The notes below the pieces were generated by a model, which saw nothing but the letters and a program-made list of their open reading frames with translations, was not told where the DNA came from and searched no databases. A stretch of 64,000 bases of DNA from Synaphobranchus kaupii (Eukaryota > Chordata > Actinopteri > Anguilliformes > Synaphobranchidae): the NCBI GenBank assembly GCA_029718625.1, contig CM056381.1:53314157-53378156 (forward strand), read 5' to 3'. This document shows, piece after piece, positions 51,901-55,903 of this stretch (position 1 is its first letter; each line of letters opens with the position of its first letter). Position numbers and translations under genes: made by a program.

Positions 51901-54900
51901 ACCAGGCATCATATGCCTTCAGCGTGTGAGCGCATTTCTTTATGCACATTATATACCAGGCATCATATGCCTTCAGCGTGTGAGCGCATTTCTTTATGCA
52001 CATTATATACCAGACATCATATGCCTTCAGCATGTGAGCGCATTTCTTTGTGCGTATTATATACCAGACATCATATGCCTTCAGCATGTGAGCGCATTTC
52101 TTTGTGCGTATTATATACCAGGCATCATATGCCTTCAGAATGTGAGCGCATTTCTTTGTGTACATTATATACCAGGCATCATATGCCTTCAGCGTATGTG
52201 CGTATTTCTTTGTGCGTATTATATACCAGGCATCATATGCCTTCAGCATGTGAGCGCATTTCTTTGTGCGTATTATATACCAGGCATCATATGCCTTCAG
52301 AATGTGAGCGCATTTCTTTGTGTACATTATATACCAGGCATCATATGCCTTCAGCGTGTGTGCGTATTTCTTTGTGCATATTATATACCAGGCATCATAT
52401 GCCTTCAGCGTGTGAGCGCATTTCTTTATGCACATTATATACCAGGCATCATATGCCTTCAGCGTGTGAGCGCATTTCTTTGTGCGCATTATATACCAGG
52501 CATCATATGCCTTCAGCATGTGAGCGCATTCTTTTTGCACATTATATACCAGGGGTGTGCAGCTATGGACCTGCTGATTCTTTTTGTTTTGTTCTTCCCA
52601 ATTCTTAATTATGTAATTAAAGGAAATATTAAATTGCATGAATGCAAATAGTTTGCTTAAGCTAACCAGCATTTTACTATTTAGAGAGACATAGAAAATC
52701 TGCTGTGTGCATTATGCCAGCAGCATGGCTCAGTAGCTTGCACATTCAATGCACACCACAATTACAGAGAACAAGGGGAGTGCCATTGCTCAGGTCTCAT
52801 GCAGTGTAATTGCTGGCTTGTGTGATGAAACCCCAGTTCATTTCTTATTTGTTTACCAAGAGGTTTTGCACTGAGGCCTTTGGTGGGGGGGGGGGGGGGG
52901 TTCATCAAAGGGCAACATAACAGCAAGTGGTCAGTCAAAACCACTGTCTGTGGCCTTCACAATGGTGTTTCCTTGAAATGCCAGACGTTATATCATCCTC
53001 TAACTACAGCAGCCTGGGAGCTTCACGTTGGAGCCAAGCAGACCACTCTGGAAAGGAAAGTGCAAGGCTACCTACATGAAATAGTTCACTTGGGGTTCAC
53101 TGGTTTGTCACATTTTACTGCACACAACCTCCCACACCCCTCCCACATTGACCTCTAGGAAAGGAGGGGATTGGTCAGCGCATGCTTCTGTACATCACAG
53201 TGGTAGACAAGCTAAGAAAGGTGAAGTGCTCAAAGCAATAATTTTAGCAAGGCCTAATGATGATTAAGTGGCGAAAACCGCCTGCTTTTGTGAGCAGCTA
53301 GCGTTTCATTTGTAGCTCTCCCGGAGAAAGAGAATGGATGAGCCCTTTAATCAGAGGCGACTTGAATAAGCTGTACAAGTGGAGTGTGGGAGGATGGCTG
53401 GGGGCTGAGGGGTGTGCCAGCATGTGCTGAATAACAGGAACTCTGAACTTCAGCTGTTCCTTTTTTTCTGGGAAAAGGGGTTCGTCACCCAACAGTTCAG
53501 TTCAGTTAACGTCAGTTACTCTGATCAACACATGGTCATGACCTATTATTTTGCCCCCTTCCCTTTTCTTACCTTCTTGATTTTTGTTTAATTTTTAATT
53601 ACTTGTCAGGAGGAAAAAAAGGTTCTTCAGCGGTACACGGGATGAAAAGATCAATGACACGCAGTTGTCTGGAAGGAAGAATAAAGGGCACACGGCCATG
53701 CAATGCCCGATGGGAAACTGAGTACGGAGTGCCTGATTACTCAAGTGTGATTGTAGGCTCTGACATAGGAAGGCCACTTGGGCATTCCTGCCAGTTTGAC
53801 GCAGAGAGTGCTCGAGGCTAAAACTGAGCAGGGATGGGCCTTGTTTGGAGGATGTGGGCGGCGGCCTGTTTTGCGTTTCCCCAGCCAACCGCTCTCCTGT
53901 TGTTTGCCCAGCATGTCGCATTGTGCCGACTTTCCCTTCTAGTCATCCATCTTAGATTGTGTGACGCAGTCCTCAAAGGCAGTGTGCTCAATAGATCAGC
54001 CTTTAGATTACTGTTTAATCCCTGAATAAAAATGCTTGTCACGCCAGATGCATTATTAAGATGTGCCTTAACTGTGATGTTAATCCAAAGAAAAGCAACA
54101 GAGATTTGTTCGGCGAGATAAACATGAGAAAAGGTGTCACTTATGCATCTTAAAAAAGTGCGCTCTGGGAAGTGCGATGGGGGATTGGTGTCCTGGTTTT
54201 CAATATGGTTAGAGATTTGATGGCGGTGAATGTTGAGGTGAATACCTAATGAAAAGCTTGAGGCCACCTGTGACTGCCGATTATAACATACTTTCCTAAG
54301 TTTGGAATTCAGGATAAGTTTTGTTAGGGAGGTCCATTTGGAGATGTATCTCAAATTATAGTTTGAAACTTTATCCCCAGGGAAAGCATTTAACAGTATA
54401 ACAGTAAATGGGTCTAACTAGACAGACTTGTACATAACTAGATAAATGATATGTACATCCAACCATTGAGTCTCTCATAGGACCACACCGGTTGCCTTTT
54501 TTCTCCCCGACTCGTTTTTCATGAAGTTCTTAATGGAAGGTATTTAATCTCCGACAATGAAAACCACATAAGCGGAACAGCTGCTGCAACTTGTGAAATT
54601 TGGGGCAGGCCTATTATTTGGTGGGTGAACGTCGTCTTACCTGTAGGACTTGTTTGCGTCCCCTCTCTCATTCAGGATGGTCAGTCCAGAACAGTGCGGC
54701 AGTTCCAGTTCACGGATTGGCCAGAGCAGGGCGTGCCCAAGTCCGGTGAGGGCTTCATTGACTTCATCGGGCAGGTGCACAAAACAAAGGAACAGTTTGG
54801 CCAGGACGGACCCATCTCTGTGCACTGCAGGTGAGTCATCTGCAAGGCATAAATCCTCTGTCCATGAGTATACTCTTTGTTTTACTATCCCTACAAGAGT

Positions 54901-55903
54901 GGGGCAAAGATACATTGTGTCACGTTAAAGAGGATTACAGTTGTATTGTACCACTGAAGAAATTCAGGACTATTGCTGTTCAAGCAACTGTCATAGTGCA
55001 TGTATTACAAAGTTGAGAGTTTCACCTGTTCCAGCCATATATCAAAGGATTTCCTCAGCCAGGAAAGGATCACCAGTCTGCAATGTATTCTACATTTTTG
55101 GACTAGCAGCTAGCTTAGTTTTTTTTGCAGGTTAAATATAATATCAGTCTAAATGTCAGGACAAAGTGCCTGTGGGAAAGGCAGGAGACAGGTGCAAAGC
55201 AAGGGGTGAGGGGCAAAGTTATAGCTGAACAGGGCGGGGGAGGCGTGAGGAGCCGAACTCTTGTGGTGAGAAGCTGATCACTGGAATGTGCTATAGCAGC
55301 CATGTTGCGTGATCCAAGTGTTTCACATGGGCTCCTCTGTCTTGTGTTCCAGTGCGGGCGTGGGGAGGACTGGGGTGTTCATCACTCTCAGCATCGTACT
55401 GGAGAGGATGCGCTACGAGGGCGTGGTCGACATCTTCCAGACCGTCAAGATGCTCCGAACGCAGAGGCCAGCCATGGTGCAGACTGAGGTGAGAGACACT
55501 CTAGCGCTGACTATCCTGAGCCCAGTCGCACACAGGATTGTATTCTCATACATGTGCCGTTATACAAGTACAAGTTAATTTGAATAGTGCTCTAGATTAT
55601 GGTAAATCCCAAAGTGGGACGCTTTTCTATGGCCGTGACTCATTCTCAAACTCATCATGATTGCATTTCTATGCAGGTTCAACTGTCATTTTTAAAACTC
55701 ATATTGAATGCAACTTTCTATACTGCATGATGCCATTATTACAAAACACTACAGTTAAAGATTTTCAGTTGTGGAAAAACTAGTCTGTGAATTTTAAATA
55801 TTAACTCTGTCCATTATGTGTTTTTCCTGTACAGGATGAATACCAGTTTTGTTACCAGGCAGCTCTGGAATACCTAGGAAGCTTTGACCACTATGCAACA
55901 TAA
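1521..55903 (+). CDS. ptprs: Receptor-type protein tyrosine phosphatase sigma, 28 exons, 5' partial
   Basis: This entry is the spliced coding span; the exons are listed separately. The product is a type I membrane receptor of the LAR family (LAR, PTP-delta, PTP-sigma), which binds proteoglycans and synaptic adhesion partners and dephosphorylates cytoplasmic phosphotyrosines. Seen: eight FN3 domains, an RHRR cleavage site, one transmembrane helix, D1 with WPD loop and [10 protein letters not shown], and D2 with WPE and [10 protein letters not shown], ending [12 protein letters not shown]. The exons sum to 1616 codons plus stop, with every junction phase matching, if one extra T in the first exon is discounted. 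Family knowledge: human sigma is about 1.9 kb of residues with three Ig domains, which here must lie upstream. Sigma is preferred over LAR and delta from the transmembrane run ([20 protein letters not shown]), RINFQTADSG, and the C-terminal [15 protein letters not shown]. Which teleost duplicate (a or b) cannot be told. Confidence 0.96.
2104..5103 (+). other. ptprs intron with assembly gap
   Basis: Non-coding, 3.0 kb including the 500-N gap. A hairpin-forming pair lies at 3846-3863 and 3883-3900 (aacacagccagtgattgg and its near reverse complement), probably from a small repeat. No exon was seen. Confidence 0.8.
3062..3561. other. Assembly gap, 500 Ns
   Basis: Exactly 500 N. The same 14-mer, gtaaatacagaacg, is found immediately before (3048-3061) and immediately after (3562-3575) the gap, so the flanking contigs probably overlap and the true gap may be zero. 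Confidence 0.95.
5104..5240 (+). CDS. ptprs: ptprs exon: FN3 domain 3, first half
   Basis: The acceptor is tag (5101-5103) and the donor gtacaa at 5241. It begins phase 1, completing Val, and reads [17 protein letters not shown]...[27 protein letters not shown], ending in phase 0. The conserved Trp of strand B and the YELLYKEG strand C identify FN3 domain 3. Confidence 0.93.
5460..5604 (+). CDS. ptprs: ptprs exon: FN3 domain 3, second half
   Basis: The acceptor is acag (5456-5459) and the donor gtatgt at 5605. It reads [31 protein letters not shown]...VVQKTSQA and leaves in phase 1. L-x-x-N-T-x-Y is the classic FN3 E-F corner. This phase-1 end equals the phase-1 start of the FN8 exon at 22546, so the four FN3 domains between can be skipped in frame. 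Confidence 0.93.
5605..12756 (+). other. ptprs intron, 7.2 kb
   Basis: The largest intron. It contains a tRNA-SINE (8640-8790), a GC/CpG-rich patch (about 11400-11620) and unique AT-rich sequence. A 22-bp element (tgtgtgctcattgtgtctct) is repeated near 7792-7835. No exon was seen. Confidence 0.8.
8640..8790 (+). mobile_element. tRNA-derived SINE fragment
   Basis: Contains a tRNA-like part: gggtagggaactaggcttgc (A-box region), then ggttgtgggtttgattccca with the B-box-like ggtttgattcc. After this comes gctgtacccttgacgtacgtcaccagaattgcttcaataaatttccgg, resembling the common fish SINE body (tacccttgagcaaggtactt...). The ends are approximate. Confidence 0.65.
12757..13065 (+). CDS. ptprs: ptprs exon: FN3 domain 4
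   Basis: The acceptor is taccag (12751-12756), after a long pyrimidine tract starting near 12650; the donor is gtactt at 13066. The exon is phase 1 at both ends. It reads [29 protein letters not shown]...[23 protein letters not shown]...CRTDED. The LEKWTQY corner is typical of FN4 in the LAR family. A complete, GC-rich single-domain exon. Confidence 0.95.
14450..14493. mobile_element. Right end of a TTAA-type element
   Basis: Ends gtccaaaattctgaactaac followed by cctttaa. The reverse complement resembles the element start at 63822 (TTAAAGGGTnAGTTC...ATTTTGGAC). The left end was not found, and copy 1 of the dispersed repeat abuts it. Confidence 0.5.
14493..14797. repeat. Dispersed repeat, copy 1
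   Basis: About 300 bp, similar over its whole length to 23782-24076 on the same strand (shared blocks: ctgcatatctgg, agagtgatggtttgaggctt, agacccttgatgactta, aataagatatcaagagtctt, ttgatgttgttgggtcacag). No coding capacity. An interspersed repeat of unknown class. Confidence 0.8.
14803..15050 (-). mobile_element. Tc1 (Sleeping-Beauty-type) transposon end, solo
   Basis: Read on the minus strand it begins caattgaagtcggaagttta followed by catacactgagg..., and the internal direct repeat is ...tgggtcagaagtttacatac, then actaagttgaccgtgcctt. This is the terminal inverted-repeat/direct-repeat (IR/DR) structure of fish Tc1 elements. The flanking TA at 15051-15052 is the target. The transposase gene and the other end are absent. 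A 20-bp internal duplication (gatattgtgatttaagtt) lies near 14860-14897. Confidence 0.88.
15401..15594 (+). CDS. ptprs: ptprs exon: FN3 domain 5, first part
   Basis: The acceptor is cgcag (15396-15400) and the donor gtgagc at 15595. It starts phase 1 and ends phase 0. It reads [23 protein letters not shown]...[33 protein letters not shown]. The [13 protein letters not shown] strand and KDVMLADAQ end are diagnostic for FN5 of this family. NST is a potential N-glycosylation site. Confidence 0.95.
15595..17987 (+). other. ptprs introns around the 27-nt mini-exon
   Basis: Two introns of 1005 and 1361 bp, split by the mini-exon at 16600-16626. A long pyrimidine-rich tract (about 16480-16590) serves the mini-exon acceptor. 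Nothing else is recognisable. Confidence 0.8.
16600..16626 (+). CDS. ptprs: ptprs 27-nt alternative mini-exon in FN3 domain 5
   Basis: Between a ttag acceptor (16596-16599, after a 100-nt pyrimidine-rich tract) and a gtgagt donor (16627) lie nine codons, WEMDDTAEY. The exon is phase 0 on both sides and fits between ...DVMLADAQ and EMIIGGLQ.... Mammalian LAR-family receptors have a 9-residue optional insert at exactly this place, WETDDTAEY in PTP-sigma. It is too short for ORF finders; residue identity, phase and splice sites together make it secure. Skipping leaves the frame intact. Confidence 0.93.
17988..18105 (+). CDS. ptprs: ptprs exon: FN3 domain 5, last part
   Basis: The acceptor is ctgcag (17982-17987) and the donor gttagc at 18106. 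It starts phase 0 and ends phase 1. It reads [39 protein letters not shown]. The GDGARSKPK strand is nearly invariant in PTP-sigma, LAR and delta. Confidence 0.95.
18106..21130 (+). other. ptprs intron between FN5 and FN6
   Basis: Non-coding, 3.0 kb. It holds a (GT)n microsatellite at 18388-18457. No transposon or exon was recognised in the remainder. Confidence 0.8.
18388..18457. repeat. (GT)n/(GTGTGC)n microsatellite
   Basis: Seventy bases of alternating TG with periodic C substitutions (tgcgtgtgcg). Z-DNA-prone and likely polymorphic. Confidence 0.95.
21131..21724 (+). CDS. ptprs: ptprs exon: FN3 domains 6 and 7
   Basis: The acceptor is ccgcag (21125-21130) and the donor gtaggg at 21725. 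The exon is phase 1 at both ends and 594 nt long. It reads [21 protein letters not shown]...[19 protein letters not shown]...[21 protein letters not shown]...[11 protein letters not shown]..., then [24 protein letters not shown]...[22 protein letters not shown]. This is the most GC-rich stretch of the window, with third positions almost all G or C. The GC keeps a 237-codon antisense frame open, which I treat as a shadow. These domains are in the skippable FN4-FN7 block. Confidence 0.96.
21725..22545 (+). other. ptprs intron between FN7 and FN8
   Basis: Non-coding, 821 bp. AT-rich tract near 22020-22070; nothing recognisable otherwise. Confidence 0.75.
22546..22640 (+). CDS. ptprs: ptprs exon: FN3 domain 8, first part
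   Basis: The acceptor is ccaaaag (22539-22545), weak at -3, and the donor gttagt at 22641. It starts phase 1 and ends phase 0. It reads [32 protein letters not shown]. The motif [11 protein letters not shown] is the FN8 start of sigma and LAR. NFT is a potential glycosylation site. Confidence 0.93.
22641..23041 (+). other. Short ptprs intron with a possible SINE tail
   Basis: 401 bp. The stretch cagttaaatatccagctgta at about 22808-22827 resembles the fish SINE body (cagtaaatatccagctgtat); no tRNA part is visible. The next intron (23296-23596) is CA-rich at 23305-23405 and otherwise featureless. Confidence 0.5.
23042..23295 (+). CDS. ptprs: ptprs exon: FN3 domain 8, remainder
   Basis: The acceptor is ctcag (23037-23041) and the donor gtaagc at 23296. 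It starts phase 0 and ends phase 2. It reads [33 protein letters not shown]...[16 protein letters not shown], then a divergent linker and [11 protein letters not shown]. The linker after RTAP is where LAR-family members differ most, and it supports only family-level assignment. Confidence 0.92.
23597..23684 (+). CDS. ptprs: ptprs exon: membrane-proximal segment
   Basis: The acceptor is ttccag (23591-23596) and the donor gtgagc at 23685. It starts phase 2 and ends phase 0. It reads [29 protein letters not shown]. YxVVVPL and SPEE(I/M)DL match the strand that precedes the convertase site in sigma and LAR. Confidence 0.93.
23685..24650 (+). other. ptprs intron
   Basis: Non-coding. It contains copy 2 of the dispersed repeat (23782-24076) and a pyrimidine-rich acceptor tract (24560-24650). 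Nothing else was recognised. Confidence 0.8.
23782..24076. repeat. Dispersed repeat, copy 2
   Basis: Homologous to 14493-14797 over about 295 bp in the same orientation, with a shorter middle and a C10 run (ctagcccccccccc). The two copies sit in different introns of the same gene, about 9.3 kb apart. Confidence 0.8.
24651..24878 (+). CDS. ptprs: ptprs exon: convertase cleavage site and membrane-proximal domain
   Basis: The acceptor is cctcag (24645-24650) and the donor gtatgt at 24879. It is phase 0 at both ends, 76 codons. It reads [23 protein letters not shown], with the RHRR furin-type site at 24696-24707, then KPYIAASF...[36 protein letters not shown]. In this family, cleavage here leaves two non-covalently bound subunits. 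NTT is a potential glycosylation site. Confidence 0.95.
25094..25251 (+). CDS. ptprs: ptprs exon: transmembrane helix
   Basis: The acceptor is gtag (25090-25093) after a TG-rich stretch; the donor is gtgagt at 25252. It starts phase 0 and ends phase 2. It reads [16 protein letters not shown]...[10 protein letters not shown], then the hydrophobic [20 protein letters not shown] followed by YKK, a stop-transfer anchor. The helix is almost identical to mammalian PTP-sigma and clearly different from LAR. Confidence 0.96.
25252..26244 (+). other. ptprs introns around the 12-nt micro-exon
   Basis: Introns of 748 bp (25252-25999) and 233 bp (26012-26244). No coding sequence apart from the micro-exon. 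Both acceptors share the 12-mer gaagcagcaaac. Confidence 0.8.
26000..26011 (+). CDS. ptprs: ptprs 12-nt micro-exon, juxtamembrane
   Basis: The exon caaacctgacag lies between acceptor gaagcag (25993-25999) and donor gtaagg (26012). It is phase 2 at both ends and completes N, then K, P, D, and starts S, giving ...LLYKNKPDSKRKD..., the form of mammalian PTP-sigma. Without it the product reads LLYKNKRKD..., also in frame. The match to NKPDSKRKD, the phase and a good donor support it. At 12 nt it is among the shortest exons known in vertebrates, so inclusion is probably regulated. Confidence 0.9.
26245..26357 (+). CDS. ptprs: ptprs exon: juxtamembrane segment
   Basis: The acceptor is gaagcag (26238-26244) and the donor gtacaa at 26358. 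It starts phase 2 and ends phase 1. It reads [38 protein letters not shown]. The RINFQT motif, where LAR has a different residue pair, is part of the sigma identification. Confidence 0.95.
26358..30312 (+). other. ptprs intron, 4.0 kb
   Basis: Contains the 36-bp minisatellite (about 26790-27935). From 28100 to 30300 the sequence is unique-looking and rich in TAAT/ATTA motifs; possibly regulatory, but no conservation data are available. Confidence 0.75.
26790..27935. repeat. 36-bp minisatellite, about 31-32 copies
   Basis: Unit: gtccagagggatgtgtagag followed by agggcaatatgcaaga. Spacing is exactly 36 bp between units and most copies differ at only one or two sites (gggcaa, gggtaa, ggacaa). 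The first and last units are degenerate. The unit is a multiple of 3 with no stop in several frames, which leaves long frames of 477, 362, 404 and 384 codons on both strands; these are artefacts. Confidence 0.97.
30313..30360 (+). CDS. ptprs: ptprs 48-nt mini-exon, juxtamembrane
   Basis: The acceptor is cacag (30308-30312), after a T-rich tract, and the donor gttagt at 30361. It is phase 1 at both ends and encodes [16 protein letters not shown] plus the first base of Ser. Mammalian PTP-sigma carries a homologous 16-residue insert here, while LAR lacks it or uses a different short alternative exon. Skipping gives ...FQTAGMMNHPP.... Introns of 4.0 and 4.7 kb flank it. Confidence 0.93.
31048..31073 (+). 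repeat. Poly-G tract
   Basis: Runs of 15 G and 8 G on the coding strand, separated by tga. Similar runs are at 52885-52900 (16 G) and 57428-57441 (14 G). Each can form G-quadruplex in the pre-mRNA. Confidence 0.9.
31325..32094. repeat. 45-bp minisatellite, about 17 copies
   Basis: Unit: gtactctgtgacagaccgca followed by acataactgtactggcagtt and taaac. Copies start exactly 45 bp apart (for example 31336, 31381, 31426), with a few single-base length changes near 31694-31745. Open frames of 141 and 130 codons on the minus strand reflect the repeat length only. Confidence 0.97.
35085..35182 (+). CDS. ptprs: ptprs exon: juxtamembrane wedge region
   Basis: The acceptor is acag (35081-35084) after a CT-rich tract; the donor is gtgagg at 35183. 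It starts phase 1 and ends phase 0. It reads [32 protein letters not shown]. The HPPIPI motif and helical wedge precede D1 in all type IIa receptors. Confidence 0.96.
35183..37020 (+). other. ptprs intron
   Basis: Non-coding, 1.8 kb. It holds an (AAT)n microsatellite at 36394-36421 and a TG/CT-rich acceptor tract (36990-37018). Confidence 0.8.
36394..36421. repeat. (AAT)n microsatellite
   Basis: Nine to ten uninterrupted AAT units. Confidence 0.95.
37021..37144 (+). CDS. ptprs: ptprs exon: start of phosphatase domain D1
   Basis: The acceptor is ctccag (37015-37020) and the donor gtcaga at 37145. It starts phase 0 and ends phase 1. It reads SIDPGQQ-like [20 protein letters not shown], then [28 protein letters not shown] is the phosphotyrosine-recognition loop, with the Tyr needed for catalysis present. 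The third residue is Glu (GAG), where mammals have Asp. Confidence 0.96.
37145..39054 (+). other. ptprs intron with a SINE tail
   Basis: Non-coding, 1.9 kb. A SINE-type 3' tail lies at 37255-37340, only about 110 bp after the D1 exon. The rest is AT-rich with nothing recognisable. Confidence 0.8.
37255..37340 (+). mobile_element. Fish SINE/LINE 3' tail fragment
   Basis: Contains ttgctttggataaaagcgtc followed by tgctaaatgaatgtaatgta atgtaa, the widely shared tail of fish tRNA SINEs and their partner LINEs, ending in (TAATG)n. The 5' part is not clear. Confidence 0.75.
39055..39230 (+). CDS. ptprs: ptprs exon: D1 core
   Basis: The acceptor is ttcag (39050-39054) and the donor gtgagt at 39231. 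It starts phase 1 and ends phase 0. It reads [19 protein letters not shown], then [50 protein letters not shown] and TQGPLPET are classical PTP motifs. Confidence 0.97.
39692..41132. mobile_element. 1.44-kb non-autonomous DNA transposon
   Basis: Terminal inverted repeats of 26 bp with three mismatches: ttaaaggtacactatgcagg plus attttt at 39692-39717, and aaaaatcctgctttgtgcac plus ctttaa at 41107-41132. TTAA is found at both outer ends, compatible with a TTAA target duplication. There is no transposase-like frame. A minus-strand SINE tail (gcagacgcttttatccaaag) is nested at about 40780-40815. Confidence 0.8.
40780..40815 (-). mobile_element. SINE tail fragment nested in transposon
   Basis: Reverse complement of the tail at 37255-37340: read on the minus strand it is cgctttggataaaagcgtct. 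It lies inside the 1.44-kb inverted-repeat element, so either it inserted later or the element captured it. Confidence 0.65.
42899..42943. repeat. (CA)n microsatellite
   Basis: Alternating AC with a few G or C interruptions at the 5' end, about 45 bp, 230 bp before the exon at 43175. Confidence 0.95.
43175..43294 (+). CDS. ptprs: ptprs exon: D1 middle
   Basis: The acceptor is tacag (43170-43174) and the donor gtaggc at 43295. It is phase 0 at both ends, 40 codons. It reads [40 protein letters not shown]. KCxQYWP is the conserved PTP strand motif. Confidence 0.96.
43295..47217 (+). other. ptprs intron, 3.9 kb
   Basis: Contains a rearranged repeat block with a 46-bp perfect inverted repeat (44271-44878) and a degenerate pyrimidine-rich tract with recurrent cacatattcaccc (45178-45430). 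The rest is unremarkable. Confidence 0.8.
44271..44878. repeat. Composite ~74-bp repeat block with 46-bp inverted repeat
   Basis: A ~74-bp unit (starting aacctggtcattcagaaagc and ending gagtgtaagccaac) occurs at 44271-44346, partly at 44347-44379, and again in 44744-44860. Between them lies about 365 bp starting ttatttggatccccattagc, which looks like a dispersed fish repeat. Two perfect 46-bp inverted arms sit at 44698-44743 and 44830-44875 with an 86-nt loop. Confidence 0.85.
47218..47372 (+). CDS. ptprs: ptprs exon: D1 WPD loop and catalytic Cys
   Basis: The acceptor is tccag (47213-47217) and the donor gtcaga at 47373. It starts phase 0 and ends phase 2. It reads [21 protein letters not shown], then [30 protein letters not shown]. 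The general-acid Asp of WPD and the nucleophile Cys (TGC, 47368-47370) are present. The residue before HC is Thr (ACT, 47362-47364), where nearly all PTPs have Val. Confidence 0.96.
47373..47690 (+). other. Short ptprs intron inside the D1 catalytic motif
   Basis: 318 bp, interrupting the Ser codon of HCSAG. It has a strong pyrimidine tract (47560-47688). D2 has an intron at the same codon position (54831-55352), in line with an ancient domain duplication. Confidence 0.9.
47691..47976 (+). CDS. ptprs: ptprs exon: D1 signature loop to C-terminal end
   Basis: The acceptor is cccag (47686-47690) and the donor gtaacc at 47977. It starts phase 2, completing the Ser of [10 protein letters not shown]. 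It reads [59 protein letters not shown], then the D1-D2 linker ending DMELEFK. The P-loop Arg and Q-loop Gln (QTEDQY) are intact, so D1 should be active. Confidence 0.97.
47977..49206 (+). other. ptprs intron at the D1-D2 boundary
   Basis: Non-coding, 1.2 kb. A CAAC/CAAT low-complexity tract (48008-48139) starts about 30 bp after the donor. Nothing else is recognisable. Confidence 0.8.
48008..48139. repeat. (CAAC)n / (CAAT)n degenerate repeat
   Basis: Pure caac units (48013-48036) pass into mixed aatcaacaagtc and catccaacca units. A single-strand-prone, polypurine-poor tract close to a splice donor. Confidence 0.9.
49207..49385 (+). CDS. ptprs: ptprs exon: start of domain D2
   Basis: The acceptor is cacag (49202-49206) and the donor gtgagc at 49386. 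It starts phase 0 and ends phase 2. It reads [67 protein letters not shown] has Leu where D1 has the recognition-loop Tyr, a hallmark of the inactive D2 domain. Confidence 0.97.
49386..50279 (+). other. ptprs intron with a degenerate 41-bp array
   Basis: 894 bp. It contains a 41-bp tandem repeat in two clusters (49465-49620, 49895-50020); see that entry. No coding sequence. Confidence 0.8.
49465..50020. repeat. Degenerate 41-bp tandem repeat split by an insertion
   Basis: The core agctaattact recurs at about 49492, 49533 and 49574, exactly 41 bp apart, with gcagattcgtgttgtgttat between. Diverged copies (tagctaattta, cagattcatgg, ccatgttgtgttat) return at 49895-50020. The 275 bp between do not show the repeat. 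Confidence 0.75.
50280..50406 (+). CDS. ptprs: ptprs exon: D2
   Basis: The acceptor is cccag (50275-50279) and the donor gtgagt at 50407. It starts phase 2 and ends phase 0. It reads [42 protein letters not shown]. This is essentially identical to vertebrate PTP-sigma. Confidence 0.97.
50407..50775 (+). other. Short ptprs intron
   Basis: 369 bp, AT-rich; an imperfect hairpin around ccattcatattgtctcaaaa / gagacaatatgaattgg (50628-50676) is the only structure seen. Confidence 0.7.
50776..50901 (+). CDS. ptprs: ptprs exon: D2
   Basis: The acceptor is ctcag (50771-50775) and the donor gtgagt at 50902. It is phase 0 at both ends, 42 codons. It reads [49 protein letters not shown] corresponds to the D1 KCDQYWP strand. 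Confidence 0.97.
50902..54675 (+). other. ptprs intron, 3.8 kb
   Basis: Contains a candidate dispersed repeat with purine-rich sequence (about 50935-51530: actggacccaaacgcaagac ... ggcggctgtaacaag), the 54-bp minisatellite (51531-52553) and a 16-G run (52885-52900). From 52900 to 54670 there is no recognisable element. Confidence 0.75.
51531..52553. repeat. 54-bp minisatellite, about 19 copies
   Basis: Unit: agcgtgtgagcgcatttctt followed by tgtgcgcattatataccaga and catcatatgccttc. Copies are exactly 54 bp apart (for example 51548 and 51602). Variable sites are gcgtgtg/gcatgtg/gaatgtg, tgcgca/tgcaca/tgcgta and agaca/aggca. The unit leaves frames of 393, 348 and part of 484 codons open on both strands, which are not genes. 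Confidence 0.97.
54676..54830 (+). CDS. ptprs: ptprs exon: D2 WPE loop and Cys
   Basis: The acceptor is ttcag (54671-54675) and the donor gtgagt at 54831. It starts phase 0 and ends phase 2. It reads [54 protein letters not shown] replaces the catalytic WPD, so the general acid is lost although the Cys is kept. Confidence 0.97.
54831..55834 (+). other. Last two ptprs introns
   Basis: Introns of 522 bp (54831-55352) and 346 bp (55489-55834), separated by the exon at 55353-55488. Nothing recognisable beyond splice signals. Confidence 0.8.
55353..55488 (+). CDS. ptprs: ptprs exon: D2 signature loop
   Basis: The acceptor is tccag (55348-55352) and the donor gtgaga at 55489. It starts phase 2 and ends phase 0. 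It reads [62 protein letters not shown] is the sigma form; LAR has VVDMFQTVKTLRTQRP. Confidence 0.97.
55835..55903 (+). CDS. ptprs: ptprs terminal coding exon
   Basis: The acceptor is tacag (55830-55834). It reads [22 protein letters not shown], with stop TAA at 55901-55903. The C-terminus GSFDHYAT is shared by the LAR family, and [10 protein letters not shown] is the sigma/delta form. The 3' UTR continues directly. Confidence 0.97.
   Translation, partial: DEYQFCYQAALEYLGSFDHYAT

Noticed and set aside
51218..52672. 484-codon minus-strand and 393-codon plus-strand open frames
   Set aside because: Both follow the 54-bp minisatellite; no domain, and frames are open on both strands for the same reason.
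1521..55903. Whole gene as a pseudogene because of the stop at 2087
   Set aside because: Twenty-seven other exons are intact with matching phases and all catalytic residues; a single indel in a T run is better explained otherwise.
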